Below are positions 52,722-63,683 of a stretch of 64,000 nt of DNA, in pieces; the first letter of the stretch is position 1, and each line of letters opens with the position of its first letter. This DNA is from Allohoeflea poritis (GTDB taxonomy: Bacteria; Pseudomonadota; Alphaproteobacteria; Rhizobiales; Rhizobiaceae). The notes under the pieces are model-generated. The model made no database searches. It was not told the origin of the DNA and was given only the letters and a program-made list of their open reading frames with translations. Location: assembly GCF_027889715.1 (NCBI RefSeq), contig NZ_JAPJZH010000004.1, positions 310,001 through 374,000 of the forward strand, read 5' to 3'. A program made the position numbers and the translations under genes.

Positions 52722-53867
52722 CTACTCTTCCTGTGGCGCGGGCGGCGGAGCCGAGAAGAAAACAGGCGATGCCTGCCGGCCGTAGACGGTGATTAGGATG
52801 AAGGCGATCGCGACGAGATAGGCGAAGAAAAAACGCGTATCGTAGTAGGGGAAGACAATGAACTTGGCCGGTATCGCCACAAAGAGCGAGGCGAGGGCAA
52901 CCGTTTCGCGCCGCTCGAAAGCGAAGTTGCGGCGCAGCATCAGAGCAAGCACGAACAACTCAGCCAGAAGTACGGCCGGCCATTGCTGCTCGACCAAGGA
53001 GCGCACAACCGTCTGGACCACGATTTTCGCATAGACGAGCACTGAAAACGCAGGGTCGAAACCCTCCAGCGTCGGAACATATTCGACATTGGTGAACCAC
53101 ATCTGCACCCACCAGCCGGGATGTCCGCTCATGCGCGAAATGGCGATCGAGGCTGCGAGACCTGCAATGAAGCCGAGAATGACGCCCTTGCTGACCGGCC
53201 TGATCACCACGCACATGACGGCAAAAACACCGACCAGCGCCAGATGATCCGGCCGGGCGAGGATGGCGAGCACGAAGGCGATACCGGCGCTCAGGCCGCG
53301 TTCCTGGATGTACAGCAGAACGCCGGCAACGAGGAAGACCGAGGAGAACAGATCCGGCGTCGCCACACGGGCCAGATCGCCGAACCCGGTCGCCATCATG
53401 GCGATGATGGCCAGGGGCGCGACGGCGAGGCAGCGCTGACCGGCAAGCCATGACAGCGCCATCAACCCGAAAAGCCCGGCGGAAATCGCCGAGACCCAGC
53501 GCAAGGCCGTCACCGGATCCGTCGCCTGGGTCAGAAACTGCGCAAATTCGACGTAGAGAAGCTTGACCCTGTAGAAGCCGAGCATGGAAATGAAAGCGTC
53601 CGGATCGGTATGCTGGGCAATGCGGTAGGCACGGTCTGCGGTGAGCACCAGGAATTCGCCATCGCTCACATTGTTGCGGATGATGGCATAGGTCTGCGCA
53701 TGCATGTCATGCCCGAGCAGGCCGTCGCCCTCCAGAACGGTCGCGACATAGGCGATCAGGTCCCAGTTCGCGGTCGGATAGACCAGCGCCACGGCGCAGA
53801 TGGTTGCCGTGTAGAGCAGCAAAAGTCCGCCACCAACAAGATCACCCGGCCGTTTGAACATGCCCAT
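52722..53867 (-). CDS. Polytopic membrane protein, GT-C-like
   Basis: A 381-residue protein with about ten membrane helices. The first periplasmic loop carries [17 protein letters not shown], an acidic motif in the place where GT-C glycosyltransferases have their catalytic Asp; later segments include [36 protein letters not shown] enzymes add sugars from lipid carriers; here that is an inference from topology. No cell-surface sugar cluster adjoins it. The start at 53867 (MGMFKRP) follows GGAG. Confidence 0.6.
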   Translation of the reverse strand: MGMFKRPGDLVGGGLLLLYTATICAVALVYPTANWDLIAYVATVLEGDGLLGHDMHAQTYAIIRNNVSDGEFLVLTADRAYRIAQHTDPDAFISMLGFYRVKLLYVEFAQFLTQATDPVTALRWVSAISAGLFGLMALSWLAGQRCLAVAPLAIIAMMATGFGDLARVATPDLFSSVFLVAGVLLYIQERGLSAGIAFVLAILARPDHLALVGVFAVMCVVIRPVSKGVILGFIAGLAASIAISRMSGHPGWWVQMWFTNVEYVPTLEGFDPAFSVLVYAKIVVQTVVRSLVEQQWPAVLLAELFVLALMLRRNFAFERRETVALASLFVAIPAKFIVFPYYDTRFFFAYLVAIAFILITVYGRQASPVFFSAPPPAPQEE

Positions 53868-54051
53868 CAAGCACCCGCTCCCATCACAGGAACGCATTGG
53901 CAATGGTGCACAAACCGGCAGCCAGGCAAAGTCAGCCAGCCACGTCGCTCAGGAATTGGTCATGCCCCCCGTCATCGCCGCCGCCGGTTTTGAACCGTGG
54001 CTGCAGTTTCCGTCATTCAAGCCATTGTCCGGACCCAGGCGCCACGGGGCG

Positions 54052-54558
54052 CTATGGCCAGACGAAAGCAATCTTCTTCAACGGGCGCTGGTCGAAGGTC
54101 TCCGATCCTTCGGCGATGTCGATGCCGCCCAGCGCCTGGTAGAAATTGATGGCCCGGTCGTTCTCTTCCAGTGTCCAGACGACCATGCCCTTGCATCCAA
54201 GCGAAGCGAGCAGGCGTCTTGCCTCGCTGAACAACCGGCTGCCGAGCCCAATACCCTGGTATTCCGGACGCAGATACAATTCGTATATTTCGCCCTCCTG
54301 CGGCAGGGAGCGGGCCCGGTTGAGGCCCAAGGTCGCATAGCCGGCGATCGCACCGTCCACTTCCAGAACGAGAATGCTGGTCGAGCCGCGAATGGCCCGC
54401 CGCCACCAGCTGTGCCCGCGACGTTCGACCATGGACATCAGCGTGCGGAAGGGGATCAGACCCGCATAGGCGTGCTGCCAGGCGGCGCGATGGGTCTCGG
54501 ATATCGCTGCCGCGTCATCCGGTTCCGCACGTCTTACATCCACCACCAGCGTCGTCAT
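54052..54558 (-). CDS. GNAT-family N-acetyltransferase
   Basis: A 168-residue acetyltransferase. VRRAEPDDAAAISETHRAAWQHAYAGLIPF (8-37), then IAGYATLG and the acetyl-CoA-binding ELYLRPEYQGIGLGSRLFSEARRLL, then VVWTLEENDRAINFYQALGG. The fold is complete. The substrate, protein, peptide or small amine, is not known. It stands alone upstream of typA on the same strand side. Confidence 0.92.
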   Translation of the reverse strand: MTTLVVDVRRAEPDDAAAISETHRAAWQHAYAGLIPFRTLMSMVERRGHSWWRRAIRGSTSILVLEVDGAIAGYATLGLNRARSLPQEGEIYELYLRPEYQGIGLGSRLFSEARRLLASLGCKGMVVWTLEENDRAINFYQALGGIDIAEGSETFDQRPLKKIAFVWP

Positions 54559-54729
54559 GACTGAAATCCTAACCGTTCCGGCAAGATACGCGAAGGGGCG
54601 CGTGCCTCATGCCGGCCCCATACCCACAGGTAAATCCAGCAGGTACAATCGCAGATTAACGGATTGTTAAACCGTCCCGCAAGAGCGCATTACGGGGCAG
54701 AGCGGACAGCCCGGACCCGATTATGGACT

Positions 54730-56553
54730 TCAGGCAACATTTGCCCTGGTTTTTTCGAACCGCTTGCGTTCGTGCGGGTCGAGATAGAGTTTGCGCAGGC
54801 GGATGGATTTCGGCGTCACTTCAACGAGTTCGTCGTCCTGGATCCAGGAAAGCGCGCGCTCGAGCGTCATCTTCACCGGCGGTGTCAGCTTCACCGCCTC
54901 GTCCTTGCCGGCGGCCCGCATATTGGTCAGTTTCTTGCCTTTCAGCACATTGACCTCAAGGTCGTTGTCACGGGTATGGATACCGACGATCATGCCTTCA
55001 TAGACCTTCTCGCCCGCATCGATGACCATCGGACCGCGGTCCTCCAGGTTGAACAGCGCATAGGCAACCGCTTCGCCCGGCTCATTGGCGAGCAGCACGC
55101 CGTTGGTGCGGCCGCCGATCTCGCCCTTGTAGGGCTGGTAGCCGTGGAACAGCCGGTTCATGACCGCCGTGCCGCGCGTATCGGTCAACAGCTCCGACTG
55201 GTAGCCGATCAGGCCGCGGGTCGGGGCGTGGAACACCAGCCGGACTCGGCTGCCGCCGGACGGGCGCAGTTCGATCATCTCCGCCTTGCGCTCCGACATC
55301 TTCTGCACGACGACGCCGGAATGTTCGTCATCGACGTCGATAACGACTTCCTCGACGGGCTCGAGCAGCGTTCCGTCCGCGTCCTTGCGCATGACCACGC
55401 GCGGCCGCGAGACGGCGAGTTCAAAGCCTTCACGGCGCATGGTTTCAATAAGGACCGCAAGCTGCAGTTCGCCGCGCCCGGAGACGTGGAAGGAATCCTT
55501 GTCGTCCGATTCCTCGATCTTCAATGCCACATTGCCCTCGGCTTCCTTGAGGAGCCGGTCGCGGATCACCCGGCTGGTGACCTTGTCGCCCTCGGTTCCG
55601 GCGAGCGGTGAATCGTTGACGATGAAGGACATGGTGACCGTCGGCGGATCGATCGGCTGCGCCTCCAGCGGCGTATCCACCTCCGGCGCGCAGAAGGTAT
55701 CGGCGACCGTTCCCTTCGACAGGCCGGCAATGGCGACAATATCGCCGGCGCGGCCTTCGTCGATCGGCTGGCGCTCGATGCCGCGAAACGCGAGGATCTT
55801 CGAGACCCGTCCCTGCTCCAGCAGGCCGCCGTTCCGGTCCATCACCTTGATCGCCTGGTTGGGCTTGAGGCTGCCGGAATGGATGCGGCCCGTGATAATG
55901 CGGCCGAGAAACGGGTTTGCCTCAAGGATCGTGCCGATCATCCGGAAATCGCCTTCGCCGACGCCGGGTTCCGGCACGTGGCTGAGGACCAGATCGAACA
56001 GCGGTGCGAGGCCTGTGTCCTTCGGGCCTTCGGGGTCGTAATTCATCCAGCCGTCGCGGCCAGAACCATAAAGGATCGGGAAATCGAGCTGTTCGTCGTC
56101 CGCATCGAGGGCCGCGAACAGGTCGAACACTTCGTTGATCACCTCCTCGGCGCGGGCGTCCGGCCGGTCGATCTTGTTGACCGCCACGATCGGCCTCAGG
56201 CCGACTTTCAGCGCCTTGCCGACAACGAACTTCGTCTGCGGCATCGGACCCTCGGCCGCATCGACGAGCACGATCGCGCCGTCCACCATGTTGAGAATGC
56301 GCTCGACCTCACCGCCGAAATCGGCGTGGCCGGGCGTATCGACGATGTTGATGCGCACGTCGTTCCAGACCACCGAGGTGGCCTTGGCGAGAATGGTGAT
56401 GCCGCGCTCTTTTTCAAGCTCGTTGGAATCCATGATGCGTTCGGCAACCCGCTGGTTTTCGCGGAATGCGCCGGATTGCTTGAGCAGTTCGTCGACAAGC
56501 GTCGTTTTCCCATGGTCGACATGGGCGATAATCGCAATATTGCGCAGGGACAT
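54730..56553 (-). CDS. typA: GTP-binding translational GTPase TypA/BipA
   Basis: A 607-residue ribosome-associated GTPase of the EF-G class that helps assembly and growth under stress. The G1 motif is AHVDHGKT (10-17), G3 is DTPGHADFGGEVER, G4 NKIDRPDA; FPILYGSGRDGWMN follows. Domains II, III and V and the C-terminal TypA domain (near 400-590, GVVVQKMSERKAEMIEL, LSWIQDDELVEVTPKSIRLRK) are all present. The start is the ATG at 56553; the extended frame upstream is not credible. Confidence 0.97.
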   Translation of the reverse strand: MSLRNIAIIAHVDHGKTTLVDELLKQSGAFRENQRVAERIMDSNELEKERGITILAKATSVVWNDVRINIVDTPGHADFGGEVERILNMVDGAIVLVDAAEGPMPQTKFVVGKALKVGLRPIVAVNKIDRPDARAEEVINEVFDLFAALDADDEQLDFPILYGSGRDGWMNYDPEGPKDTGLAPLFDLVLSHVPEPGVGEGDFRMIGTILEANPFLGRIITGRIHSGSLKPNQAIKVMDRNGGLLEQGRVSKILAFRGIERQPIDEGRAGDIVAIAGLSKGTVADTFCAPEVDTPLEAQPIDPPTVTMSFIVNDSPLAGTEGDKVTSRVIRDRLLKEAEGNVALKIEESDDKDSFHVSGRGELQLAVLIETMRREGFELAVSRPRVVMRKDADGTLLEPVEEVVIDVDDEHSGVVVQKMSERKAEMIELRPSGGSRVRLVFHAPTRGLIGYQSELLTDTRGTAVMNRLFHGYQPYKGEIGGRTNGVLLANEPGEAVAYALFNLEDRGPMVIDAGEKVYEGMIVGIHTRDNDLEVNVLKGKKLTNMRAAGKDEAVKLTPPVKMTLERALSWIQDDELVEVTPKSIRLRKLYLDPHERKRFEKTRANVA

Positions 56554-56992
56554 GTGGTTTACCCGGAAGTTCGCCGCCCGCAATGCTGGATTCGGGCGCG
56601 GCCATTTTCTGTTGCTGCGCTCATACAGGGTTTTGTGCGTGCGCGAAAGGGGCTGGGACATGACGGGCCGGGGCGGTGAGGATCGCCCGGGCAGGCGTCC
56701 ATATGTCGCAGCGGATATGGCCTGGCGGACGGCAATAGACACAGACACGTAACGATTGTGGTTCAGAATACGAACTGCAACTATTTTTCCAGACATATCG
56801 GAATGATCCGATATCTTTTCCGGCTCGCTGAACCCATGACGATGACGGCGCGCCTCTGCCATGAGTGTGGCGGGGAGTGCACCGCAGCGACATTCTGCAA
56901 TCCGAAATGTTCGAGGCTGTCTCCGGTCACCGGTTTGCCTCCTGATCGCTGTCGCCAGCTGTGCCTCCCCGGCAAAAACGGGGGTCTTTATT
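56554..56992. other. Divergent intergenic region between typA and the chemoreceptor gene
   Basis: About 440 bp without a recognisable gene; short open frames on both strands lack domains or ribosome sites. It must hold both promoters. The notable element is the perfect inverted repeat at 56795-56814. Confidence 0.5.
56795..56814. promoter_or_regulatory. Perfect inverted repeat upstream of the chemoreceptor gene
   Basis: ATATCGGA at 56795-56802 and TCCGATAT at 56807-56814 are exact inverted arms 4 nt apart. It lies about 180 bp before the chemoreceptor start. It may be a regulator site; no consensus is matched from memory. Confidence 0.5.
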
Positions 56993-58582
56993 ATGCAGGA
57001 TACAACAAACACATCGGAAATCGCGGCGCGCATGGATTTCATGGGGCTGGATGACGGCAGTATAGAGCGCATCAGGGAGATGGGACCTGTCATTGAGCGC
57101 GCTTTACCAGCCGGTCTCGACCGGTTGTACGGGAAAATCCGTGAAACGCCGGAGATCGGTGCGTTCTTCTCATCGGAAGCGCATATGGCTCATGCGCGGT
57201 CGGCGCAGGCGGAACACTGGTCGAGGATATCCAGCGGCTGCTTCGACGATGCCTATCTGTCTCAGGTCGAACGCATCGGAGCCGCGCATGCGCGGATCGG
57301 GCTTGATCCGAAATGGTATGTCGGTGCCTATGCCATCGTCACCGAAGCGCTGCTGTCGGACGCCGTCGATACCTACTGGCCGCGTGGCCTTGCGGGTTTG
57401 CGAAAGACCGGCGTCGAGGACTTTCGCCAGGCGGTCGTCAGTCTTGTCAAGGCGGTTTTCCTTGACATGGATCTGACCCTTTCCGTCATCGCCAGGGTTG
57501 GCGAAGAGGAAAAGCTGAACGCGCAGGCCGAGGCGATTGACGGGGAGCGGCAACTGGTGTGCAGTGTCTTCGGCAAGGCGCTTGAGAGCCTTGCCGCGAA
57601 GGATCTGTCCTACCGAATCGCCGACGGCGTGCCACCCGCATACGACACGCTGAAGGGCGATTTCAACATCTCGATGGAGGCGCTCATGACGGCTCTGCAG
57701 CAGGTCGGAACCGATGCGGAGTCGATCATGAACAGTTCCAACGAAGTCCGGCTGTCATCGGATTCCCTGTCGCAACGCACGGAGCAGCAAGCAGCGTCCG
57801 TCGAAGAGACGGCCGCTGCGGTGGAGGAAATCACCGCGACCGTGAAATCGACCGAGGCGCGGGCGGAAGAGGCAAGGGCGCTTGTCGAGAAAACGCGGTC
57901 CTCGGCGGAGGAATCGGGGGTTATCGTCGATAATTCCGTGTCGGCGATGGCCGAGATAGAAAACTCTTCCGGCCGCATCGCGGACATTATCGGTGTCATC
58001 GACGACATTGCTTTCCAGACCAACCTCCTGGCGCTGAATGCGGGCGTGGAAGCGGCCCGGGCGGGCGAGGCAGGCAGGGGGTTTGCCGTCGTCGCGCAGG
58101 AAGTGCGTGAACTTGCCCAGCGTTCCGCAACGGCGGCCAGGGAGATCAAGCAGCTCATCACCCTGTCAGGCGAGCAGGTCAAGACAGGCGTGGTGCTGGT
58201 GAACGAAGCCGGAGAAGCATTGACCGCCATCGCCGCGCAGATACAGGAGATCGACGGGCATGTCGCGACGATCGTCAAGATCGCCCGCGAGCAGTCTTCC
58301 GGCCTTCAGGAAATCAATCAGGCGGTTGCCTCAATCGATACCGGCACACAGCAAAATGCGGCCATGGTTGAGGAATCGACAGCGGTCAGCCATGAACTGG
58401 AGAAGGATGCATTGTCGCTGTCGGCCATGCTTGGCCGCTTCAATCTCGGGACGACGCAACAGGTTGTGACGCGCGACCGTCATGAAAGGCCCGCGCCCGA
58501 AGCGGCTCCCTCGCGGCAAACGAAGTTGCGTGTTGCTGGCGGCGGTACCGTTCAGGCCGAAGAAAGCTGGGCTGAATTCTGA
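56993..58582 (+). CDS. Globin-coupled cytoplasmic methyl-accepting chemotaxis protein
   Basis: A 529-residue sensor without membrane segments. Residues about 14-175 are a protoglobin domain: HARIGLDPKWYVGAY holds the predicted haem-binding His99, and SRISSGCFDDAYL the distal part. A HAMP-like linker (about 190-240) leads to the signalling hairpin, whose tip is IDDIAFQTNLLALNAGVEAARAGEAGRGFAVVA. It ends with SWAEF, likely a docking pentapeptide for CheR/CheB. It should sense O2 or another gas and feed the chemotaxis kinase CheA, as in HemAT. The start at 56993 has GGGG upstream; earlier codons do not belong to the globin. Confidence 0.92.
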   Translation: MQDTTNTSEIAARMDFMGLDDGSIERIREMGPVIERALPAGLDRLYGKIRETPEIGAFFSSEAHMAHARSAQAEHWSRISSGCFDDAYLSQVERIGAAHARIGLDPKWYVGAYAIVTEALLSDAVDTYWPRGLAGLRKTGVEDFRQAVVSLVKAVFLDMDLTLSVIARVGEEEKLNAQAEAIDGERQLVCSVFGKALESLAAKDLSYRIADGVPPAYDTLKGDFNISMEALMTALQQVGTDAESIMNSSNEVRLSSDSLSQRTEQQAASVEETAAAVEEITATVKSTEARAEEARALVEKTRSSAEESGVIVDNSVSAMAEIENSSGRIADIIGVIDDIAFQTNLLALNAGVEAARAGEAGRGFAVVAQEVRELAQRSATAAREIKQLITLSGEQVKTGVVLVNEAGEALTAIAAQIQEIDGHVATIVKIAREQSSGLQEINQAVASIDTGTQQNAAMVEESTAVSHELEKDALSLSAMLGRFNLGTTQQVVTRDRHERPAPEAAPSRQTKLRVAGGGTVQAEESWAEF

Positions 58583-58637
58583 ACCGGATCTGTCACGGGC
58601 TGGAGGCCTGGGACTTGTGATCTTTCCAAGAGTTTCT

Positions 58638-58664
58638 GCGCCCGCTATCGCGTATAGCGGGCGC
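58638..58664. terminator. Hairpin between the chemoreceptor and vapC genes
   Basis: GCGCCCGCTAT and ATAGCGGGCGC are exact 11-bp arms around CGCGT. The two genes converge on it. No T run follows on either strand, so its strength as a terminator is uncertain. Confidence 0.6.
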
Positions 58665-58679
58665 ACATGACCGAGCCCA

Positions 58680-59093
58680 TCACTTGAGCCAGTTCTCCAG
58701 AACCAGGCTGTCGACGCGGCCAAACTCTTTCTGGTTGGCGGTTACGAGCACCCAATCGCGCTCGACGCAGAGATGGCGAACATGTGCGGCGATCAGGAGA
58801 TCATTGGCCCCGATCGGGGTGCCCCTCATTTCAAGATCGGCACGGAGTTCCCCATAGACCTCATCAAACCCTTCCTCCAGGGGCAGGATGTTCAGCCGGG
58901 AAAGGATCGTGTCGACCCGCTCCTTCAGGGCCGCAGAGCCCTTTTTGGCCGCACCAAAACGCAGTTCGGCGGCCACGATGATGTTCGTGGCGATCGCTTC
59001 CTCACCAACGGCCTCGATGTGTCTCAGTACCGACCCTTGCGGGTTCCTGATCAGATCTGAAAGTATGTTGGTGTCCAGAAGGTAAGATGTCAC
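58680..59093 (-). CDS. vapC: VapC/FitB-type PIN-domain toxin
   Basis: A 137-residue PIN RNase. The acidic site is Asp7 (LLDTNILSD), Glu43 (AAELRFG) and Asp98 (GANDLLIAAH), with the late VLVTANQKEF. VapC toxins cut RNA such as tRNA or rRNA. It begins with GTG directly after the antitoxin stop (TAAGTG). The IPRLEGL-type family tail is complete. The cognate antitoxin is the AbrB-like protein upstream. Confidence 0.92.
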   Translation of the reverse strand: MTSYLLDTNILSDLIRNPQGSVLRHIEAVGEEAIATNIIVAAELRFGAAKKGSAALKERVDTILSRLNILPLEEGFDEVYGELRADLEMRGTPIGANDLLIAAHVRHLCVERDWVLVTANQKEFGRVDSLVLENWLK

Positions 59094-59330
59094 TTAGATG
59101 TCGACGCCTTCCGGTCGGGGATCGTCGATAGCGGGTAAGCCTTCGTCAAGCGGGTCAAGCGTTTTGAGAAGCCCTGTCAAAGAGGCTGTCGAGGCGGGCT
59201 CGAGGATGAGTTTTTGGCCCTCCTTGCGGATGATGGCTTCTTCACCAGGCAGTTCCAGGTCCTTTGGAATCCGAACGGCCTGATTGCGGTTGTTGCGAAA
59301 CAGGGCGACTTTTCGGGCAGTTCCGTTCAT
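59094..59330 (-). CDS. vapB: VapB-like antitoxin, AbrB/SpoVT fold
   Basis: A 78-residue antitoxin. The N-terminal swapped-hairpin DNA-binding part (KVALFRNNRNQAVRIPKDLELPGEEAIIRKEG, in two strands) is the VapB/AbrB fold; the C-terminal tail (LKTLDPLDEGLPAIDDP) likely wraps the toxin. It represses its own operon with VapC bound. The two genes are contiguous. Confidence 0.92.
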   Translation of the reverse strand: MNGTARKVALFRNNRNQAVRIPKDLELPGEEAIIRKEGQKLILEPASTASLTGLLKTLDPLDEGLPAIDDPRPEGVDI

Positions 59331-59341
59331 GTGCTTTCCTC

Positions 59342-59361
59342 AACATATACAAGGAACATAT
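59342..59361 (-). promoter_or_regulatory. Repeated ATATGTT boxes upstream of vapB
   Basis: Two copies of AACATAT (plus-strand reading) start 13 bp apart at 59342 and 59355, about 12 bp upstream of the vapB start. This is the expected place for the VapBC operator. Confidence 0.5.
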
Positions 59362-59464
59362 GTCTTTTTCAGTCAAGATTCAAGCTGGAGGGGCCGATCC
59401 CGTCGGCGGCACAAGCGTGTGAGTTGTGGGGTGAACGCGAAGTTCGAGCGCTGACCGATCTGTT

Positions 59465-61519
59465 TCAGGTGCTGGAGGCCGCGGTCTCCAGCCCCTTCTT
59501 TTTCAGCATCGGACCGGTATCGGGCATTTTTCCACGGAATGCCTTGTAGGCCTCCTCCGGATCGACGCTGCCACCGGCGGCGTAGATGTGCCGGTGCAGC
59601 CGCCATGCGGTGCCGTCGTCGAAGACGTCGCCGGTTTCCTCGAAGGCGCTGAAGGCATCGGCGTCGAGGACCTCGGACCACATGTAGGAATAATAGCCGG
59701 CCGAGTAGCCGTCACCGGAAAAGACATGCAGAAAATGCGGTGTTCGGTGCCGCATGACGATGGCCTTCGGCATTCCGAGACTGTTGAGGGTCTCGGCCTC
59801 GAAATCCAGGGGATCGTCAACCCGGCCGGCGGTGTGGAAGGCCATGTCGACCAGCGCCGAAGCGGTATATTCGATCGCCGCGAAGCCGCCGTTGAATTTC
59901 TGCGCCGCCAGCACCTTGTCGAGAAGGTCCCGGGGGATCGCCGCATCGGTCTCGTGATGGACCGCGAAACGGCGCAGAATTTCCGGAACCGTCAGCCAGT
60001 GCTCGAAGAGCTGCGAAGGCAGTTCGACGAAATCGCGCGAAACGGATGTGCCCGAGACCGACGGGTGATCGACATCCGACAGCAGGCCGTGCAGCGCGTG
60101 ACCGAATTCGTGGAACAGGGTCCGCGCATCGTCGAGCGACAAAAGCGCCGGTTTGCTGGCCGGCGGCCTGGCGAAGTTCATCACGTTGTAGACGATCGGT
60201 ATCTGTCCGCCGTCCAGCCGGTGCTGCGAGCGGAAACCGCTCATCCATGCGCCGGAGCGCTTGCTGGGCCGGGCGAAATAGTCGCCGAGGAACAGGCCTT
60301 TCGTGTTGTCGCCGGCATCGCGTATCTCGTAGACGCGCACATCCGGATGATACGCGCTGATATCCGGCCGCGCGACGGCGCTGATGCCGAACAGCCGGTT
60401 TGCCACCTCGAATGCGGCTTCTATGATCTTTTCGAGCTGCAGGTAGGGTTTCAGTTCGGCTTCGGAGAAGTCGAATTTGCGGGTGCGCAGTTTTTCGGCG
60501 TAGTGACGCCAGTCCCAGGGCGCCACCGGGTGGTTGCGGCCCTCTTCGGCGATCAGCGCGGCGATCTCGTCCTCTTCCTTGCGGGCCCGCAGGAGAGCGC
60601 GGTCCCAGACTTTCATCAGCAGAGTGGTCACCGCGTCGGGGGTCTTGGCCATGGTGTCGTCGAGCTTGAGCTCGGCAAAGCTGCCATATCCAAGCAGTTT
60701 CGACTTTTCGTCGCGGAGGGCAAGGATGCGGGCGACATTGGCCGCATTGTCCGTCTCGCCGCCATTGTCGCCGCGCGAGATCCAGGCGGAAAACGCCTGT
60801 TCGCGCAGGTCGCGGCGCTCGGAAAATGTCAGGAACGGTTCGATGATCGAGCGCGACAGGGTCACCGCGTAGGGTTCCGCCATGTCGCGTTCCGCCGCGG
60901 CGGCCGCCATGGCGTCGCGCAGGAAGTCCGGCAGTCCGGCAAGATCCTCTTGCGATGAAAGGCCAAGGAACCAGCCTTTCTCGTCGGCAAGCACATTCTG
61001 GCTGAACCGTGCGCCGAGGCCGGCCAGTTCCTCGTTGATGGCGGCGAGGCGGGCCTGATCGGCCTCGTTCAGCCGCGCACCGGCGCGGACGAAATTCTTC
61101 CAGTGCCTTTCAAGGACGCGCGCCGCCTCGGAACCGGCATTGTTTGCATCGCGTGCATGCCAAAGCGCGTCGATGCGGGCAAATAGCCCCGCATTCATGG
61201 CGATCGCCGAATAGTGTCGGGCGAGCTTCGGCGCGATTTCCCGTTCCAGCGCCTGGATCGTTTCGTTGCTGTCGGCGCCGGCCCGGTTCCAGAAAAGCGC
61301 CGAAACACGATTGAGCGCCTGCCCCGCGATTTCCAGCGCCACAATCGTGTTGGCGTAATCGGCGGGCTCCGGATTTGCAGCGATGGCCTCGATTTCCGAC
61401 CGGTGGCGCTTGAGCGCTTCTTCGAAAGCGTCCGCCAGATCGTCATCATTGATGCCGGCGAAATCGGGCAGACCGAGAGGCCCGTTCCACTCGAAGACAC
61501 GTGCGTTGATTTCAGCCAT
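59465..61519 (-). CDS. M3-family oligopeptidase (Dcp/OpdA-like)
   Basis: A 684-residue metallopeptidase. The zinc motif H470-EFGH474 lies in LFHEFGHALHGLL; the third ligand Glu follows in SRDFVELPSQLFEHW. The N-terminal half is helical, and YYSYMWSEVLDADAFSAFEE is the late family mark. It degrades short peptides in the cytoplasm, with no signal peptide. The ATG at 61519 is taken; a GTG one codon earlier is also possible. Peptidyl-dipeptidase Dcp and oligopeptidase A cannot be told apart here. Confidence 0.93.
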   Translation of the reverse strand: MAEINARVFEWNGPLGLPDFAGINDDDLADAFEEALKRHRSEIEAIAANPEPADYANTIVALEIAGQALNRVSALFWNRAGADSNETIQALEREIAPKLARHYSAIAMNAGLFARIDALWHARDANNAGSEAARVLERHWKNFVRAGARLNEADQARLAAINEELAGLGARFSQNVLADEKGWFLGLSSQEDLAGLPDFLRDAMAAAAAERDMAEPYAVTLSRSIIEPFLTFSERRDLREQAFSAWISRGDNGGETDNAANVARILALRDEKSKLLGYGSFAELKLDDTMAKTPDAVTTLLMKVWDRALLRARKEEDEIAALIAEEGRNHPVAPWDWRHYAEKLRTRKFDFSEAELKPYLQLEKIIEAAFEVANRLFGISAVARPDISAYHPDVRVYEIRDAGDNTKGLFLGDYFARPSKRSGAWMSGFRSQHRLDGGQIPIVYNVMNFARPPASKPALLSLDDARTLFHEFGHALHGLLSDVDHPSVSGTSVSRDFVELPSQLFEHWLTVPEILRRFAVHHETDAAIPRDLLDKVLAAQKFNGGFAAIEYTASALVDMAFHTAGRVDDPLDFEAETLNSLGMPKAIVMRHRTPHFLHVFSGDGYSAGYYSYMWSEVLDADAFSAFEETGDVFDDGTAWRLHRHIYAAGGSVDPEEAYKAFRGKMPDTGPMLKKKGLETAASST

Positions 61520-61636
61520 CACAGCGGTCCCCTAATTTTACAGTGCCAACGCATGTAGGCGGCGGCCGGACGGGATACAAGGGTCCGGCCGGTCGGCGGG
61601 TTTGCCGAGGCGTTGCTGTCGGGCAATGGCGGCCGG

Positions 61637-62854
<1,218 letters not shown>

Positions 62855-63011
62855 GATTTTGTCCGTCATATTTGCGGCCGGGCTGATTCCCGTTCCGCTG
62901 GAATTGTTGCTGGAAACGGCGTGCCGTTCCGCTATGATCGCGAGGCCCGCCAGCGCCTCTTTACAGCGTGTGCCGGCCGCAATCAATCGGACATAAGGCG
63001 ATCAGCGCGCT

Positions 63012-63653
63012 ATGAATTTCATTCCAGACCTTCCCGTGCTTCTCGCCTTTTCCGTCGCCGGCCTTGTGCTCGCCATCACGCCGGGTCCCGATATGACGCT
63101 TTTTCTGGGACGTGCGCTGTCGGAGGGCCGGGCGGCGGCCATTGCCGTCATAACCGGCACCATGACCGGTGTCGTGGTGCACACGGTACTCGTCGCGTTC
63201 GGCGTTTCCGCGCTTGTCGTCGCCTCGCCGACCGCCTTTGCCATCCTGAAGACCGGCGGTGCCGCCTATCTCTTCTGGCTTGCGGTGCAGGCCCTGAGGC
63301 AGGGCGCCACCTTCCGGCTCAACGAGACGGCGCCGCGACGGCGCCCGCTGCTTGCAAGCTGGAGCCACGGGCTGGCGGTTAACTTGTTGAACCCCAAGAT
63401 CATCATCTTCTTCATGACGTTCCTGCCGCAATTCGTTTCGGCGGCCGACCCCGATATACGCGGCAAGCTGATCTTTCTCGGGCTGCTCTTCAACGCCATT
63501 TCTTTTCCGATCCTGATCGGCATGATTTTCACGGCGGACAGGCTTTCAAGCTGGCTGAAGGGCAATCGAAGAATCATGCGGTCGCTTGACTATATTTTTG
63601 CCAGCGTCTTTTCCGTCTTCGCTGTGCGCATTTTGCTGACTGAAGGCAAATAG
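63012..63653 (+). CDS. LysE/RhtB-family amino acid exporter
   Basis: A 213-residue carrier with six membrane helices. FSVAGLVLAITPGPDMTLFLGRALSEGRAAAIAVITG (about 15-50) is the LysE signature, in which the TPGPDM motif is typical; LNPKIIIFFMTFLPQFV is the second. It exports an amino acid or derivative; the substrate is unknown. Divergence from argG gives a plausible but unproved link to arginine or a related amino acid. Confidence 0.92.
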   Translation: MNFIPDLPVLLAFSVAGLVLAITPGPDMTLFLGRALSEGRAAAIAVITGTMTGVVVHTVLVAFGVSALVVASPTAFAILKTGGAAYLFWLAVQALRQGATFRLNETAPRRRPLLASWSHGLAVNLLNPKIIIFFMTFLPQFVSAADPDIRGKLIFLGLLFNAISFPILIGMIFTADRLSSWLKGNRRIMRSLDYIFASVFSVFAVRILLTEGK

Positions 63654-63683
63654 AGGCGACGGCGGCCAACCAGGATTGCCGAA

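Noticed and set aside
58638-58664. Reading the GC-rich hairpin as a site-specific recombination site
   Set aside because: It lies between convergent genes, where a terminator or mRNA-end hairpin is the simpler reading, and there is only one copy.
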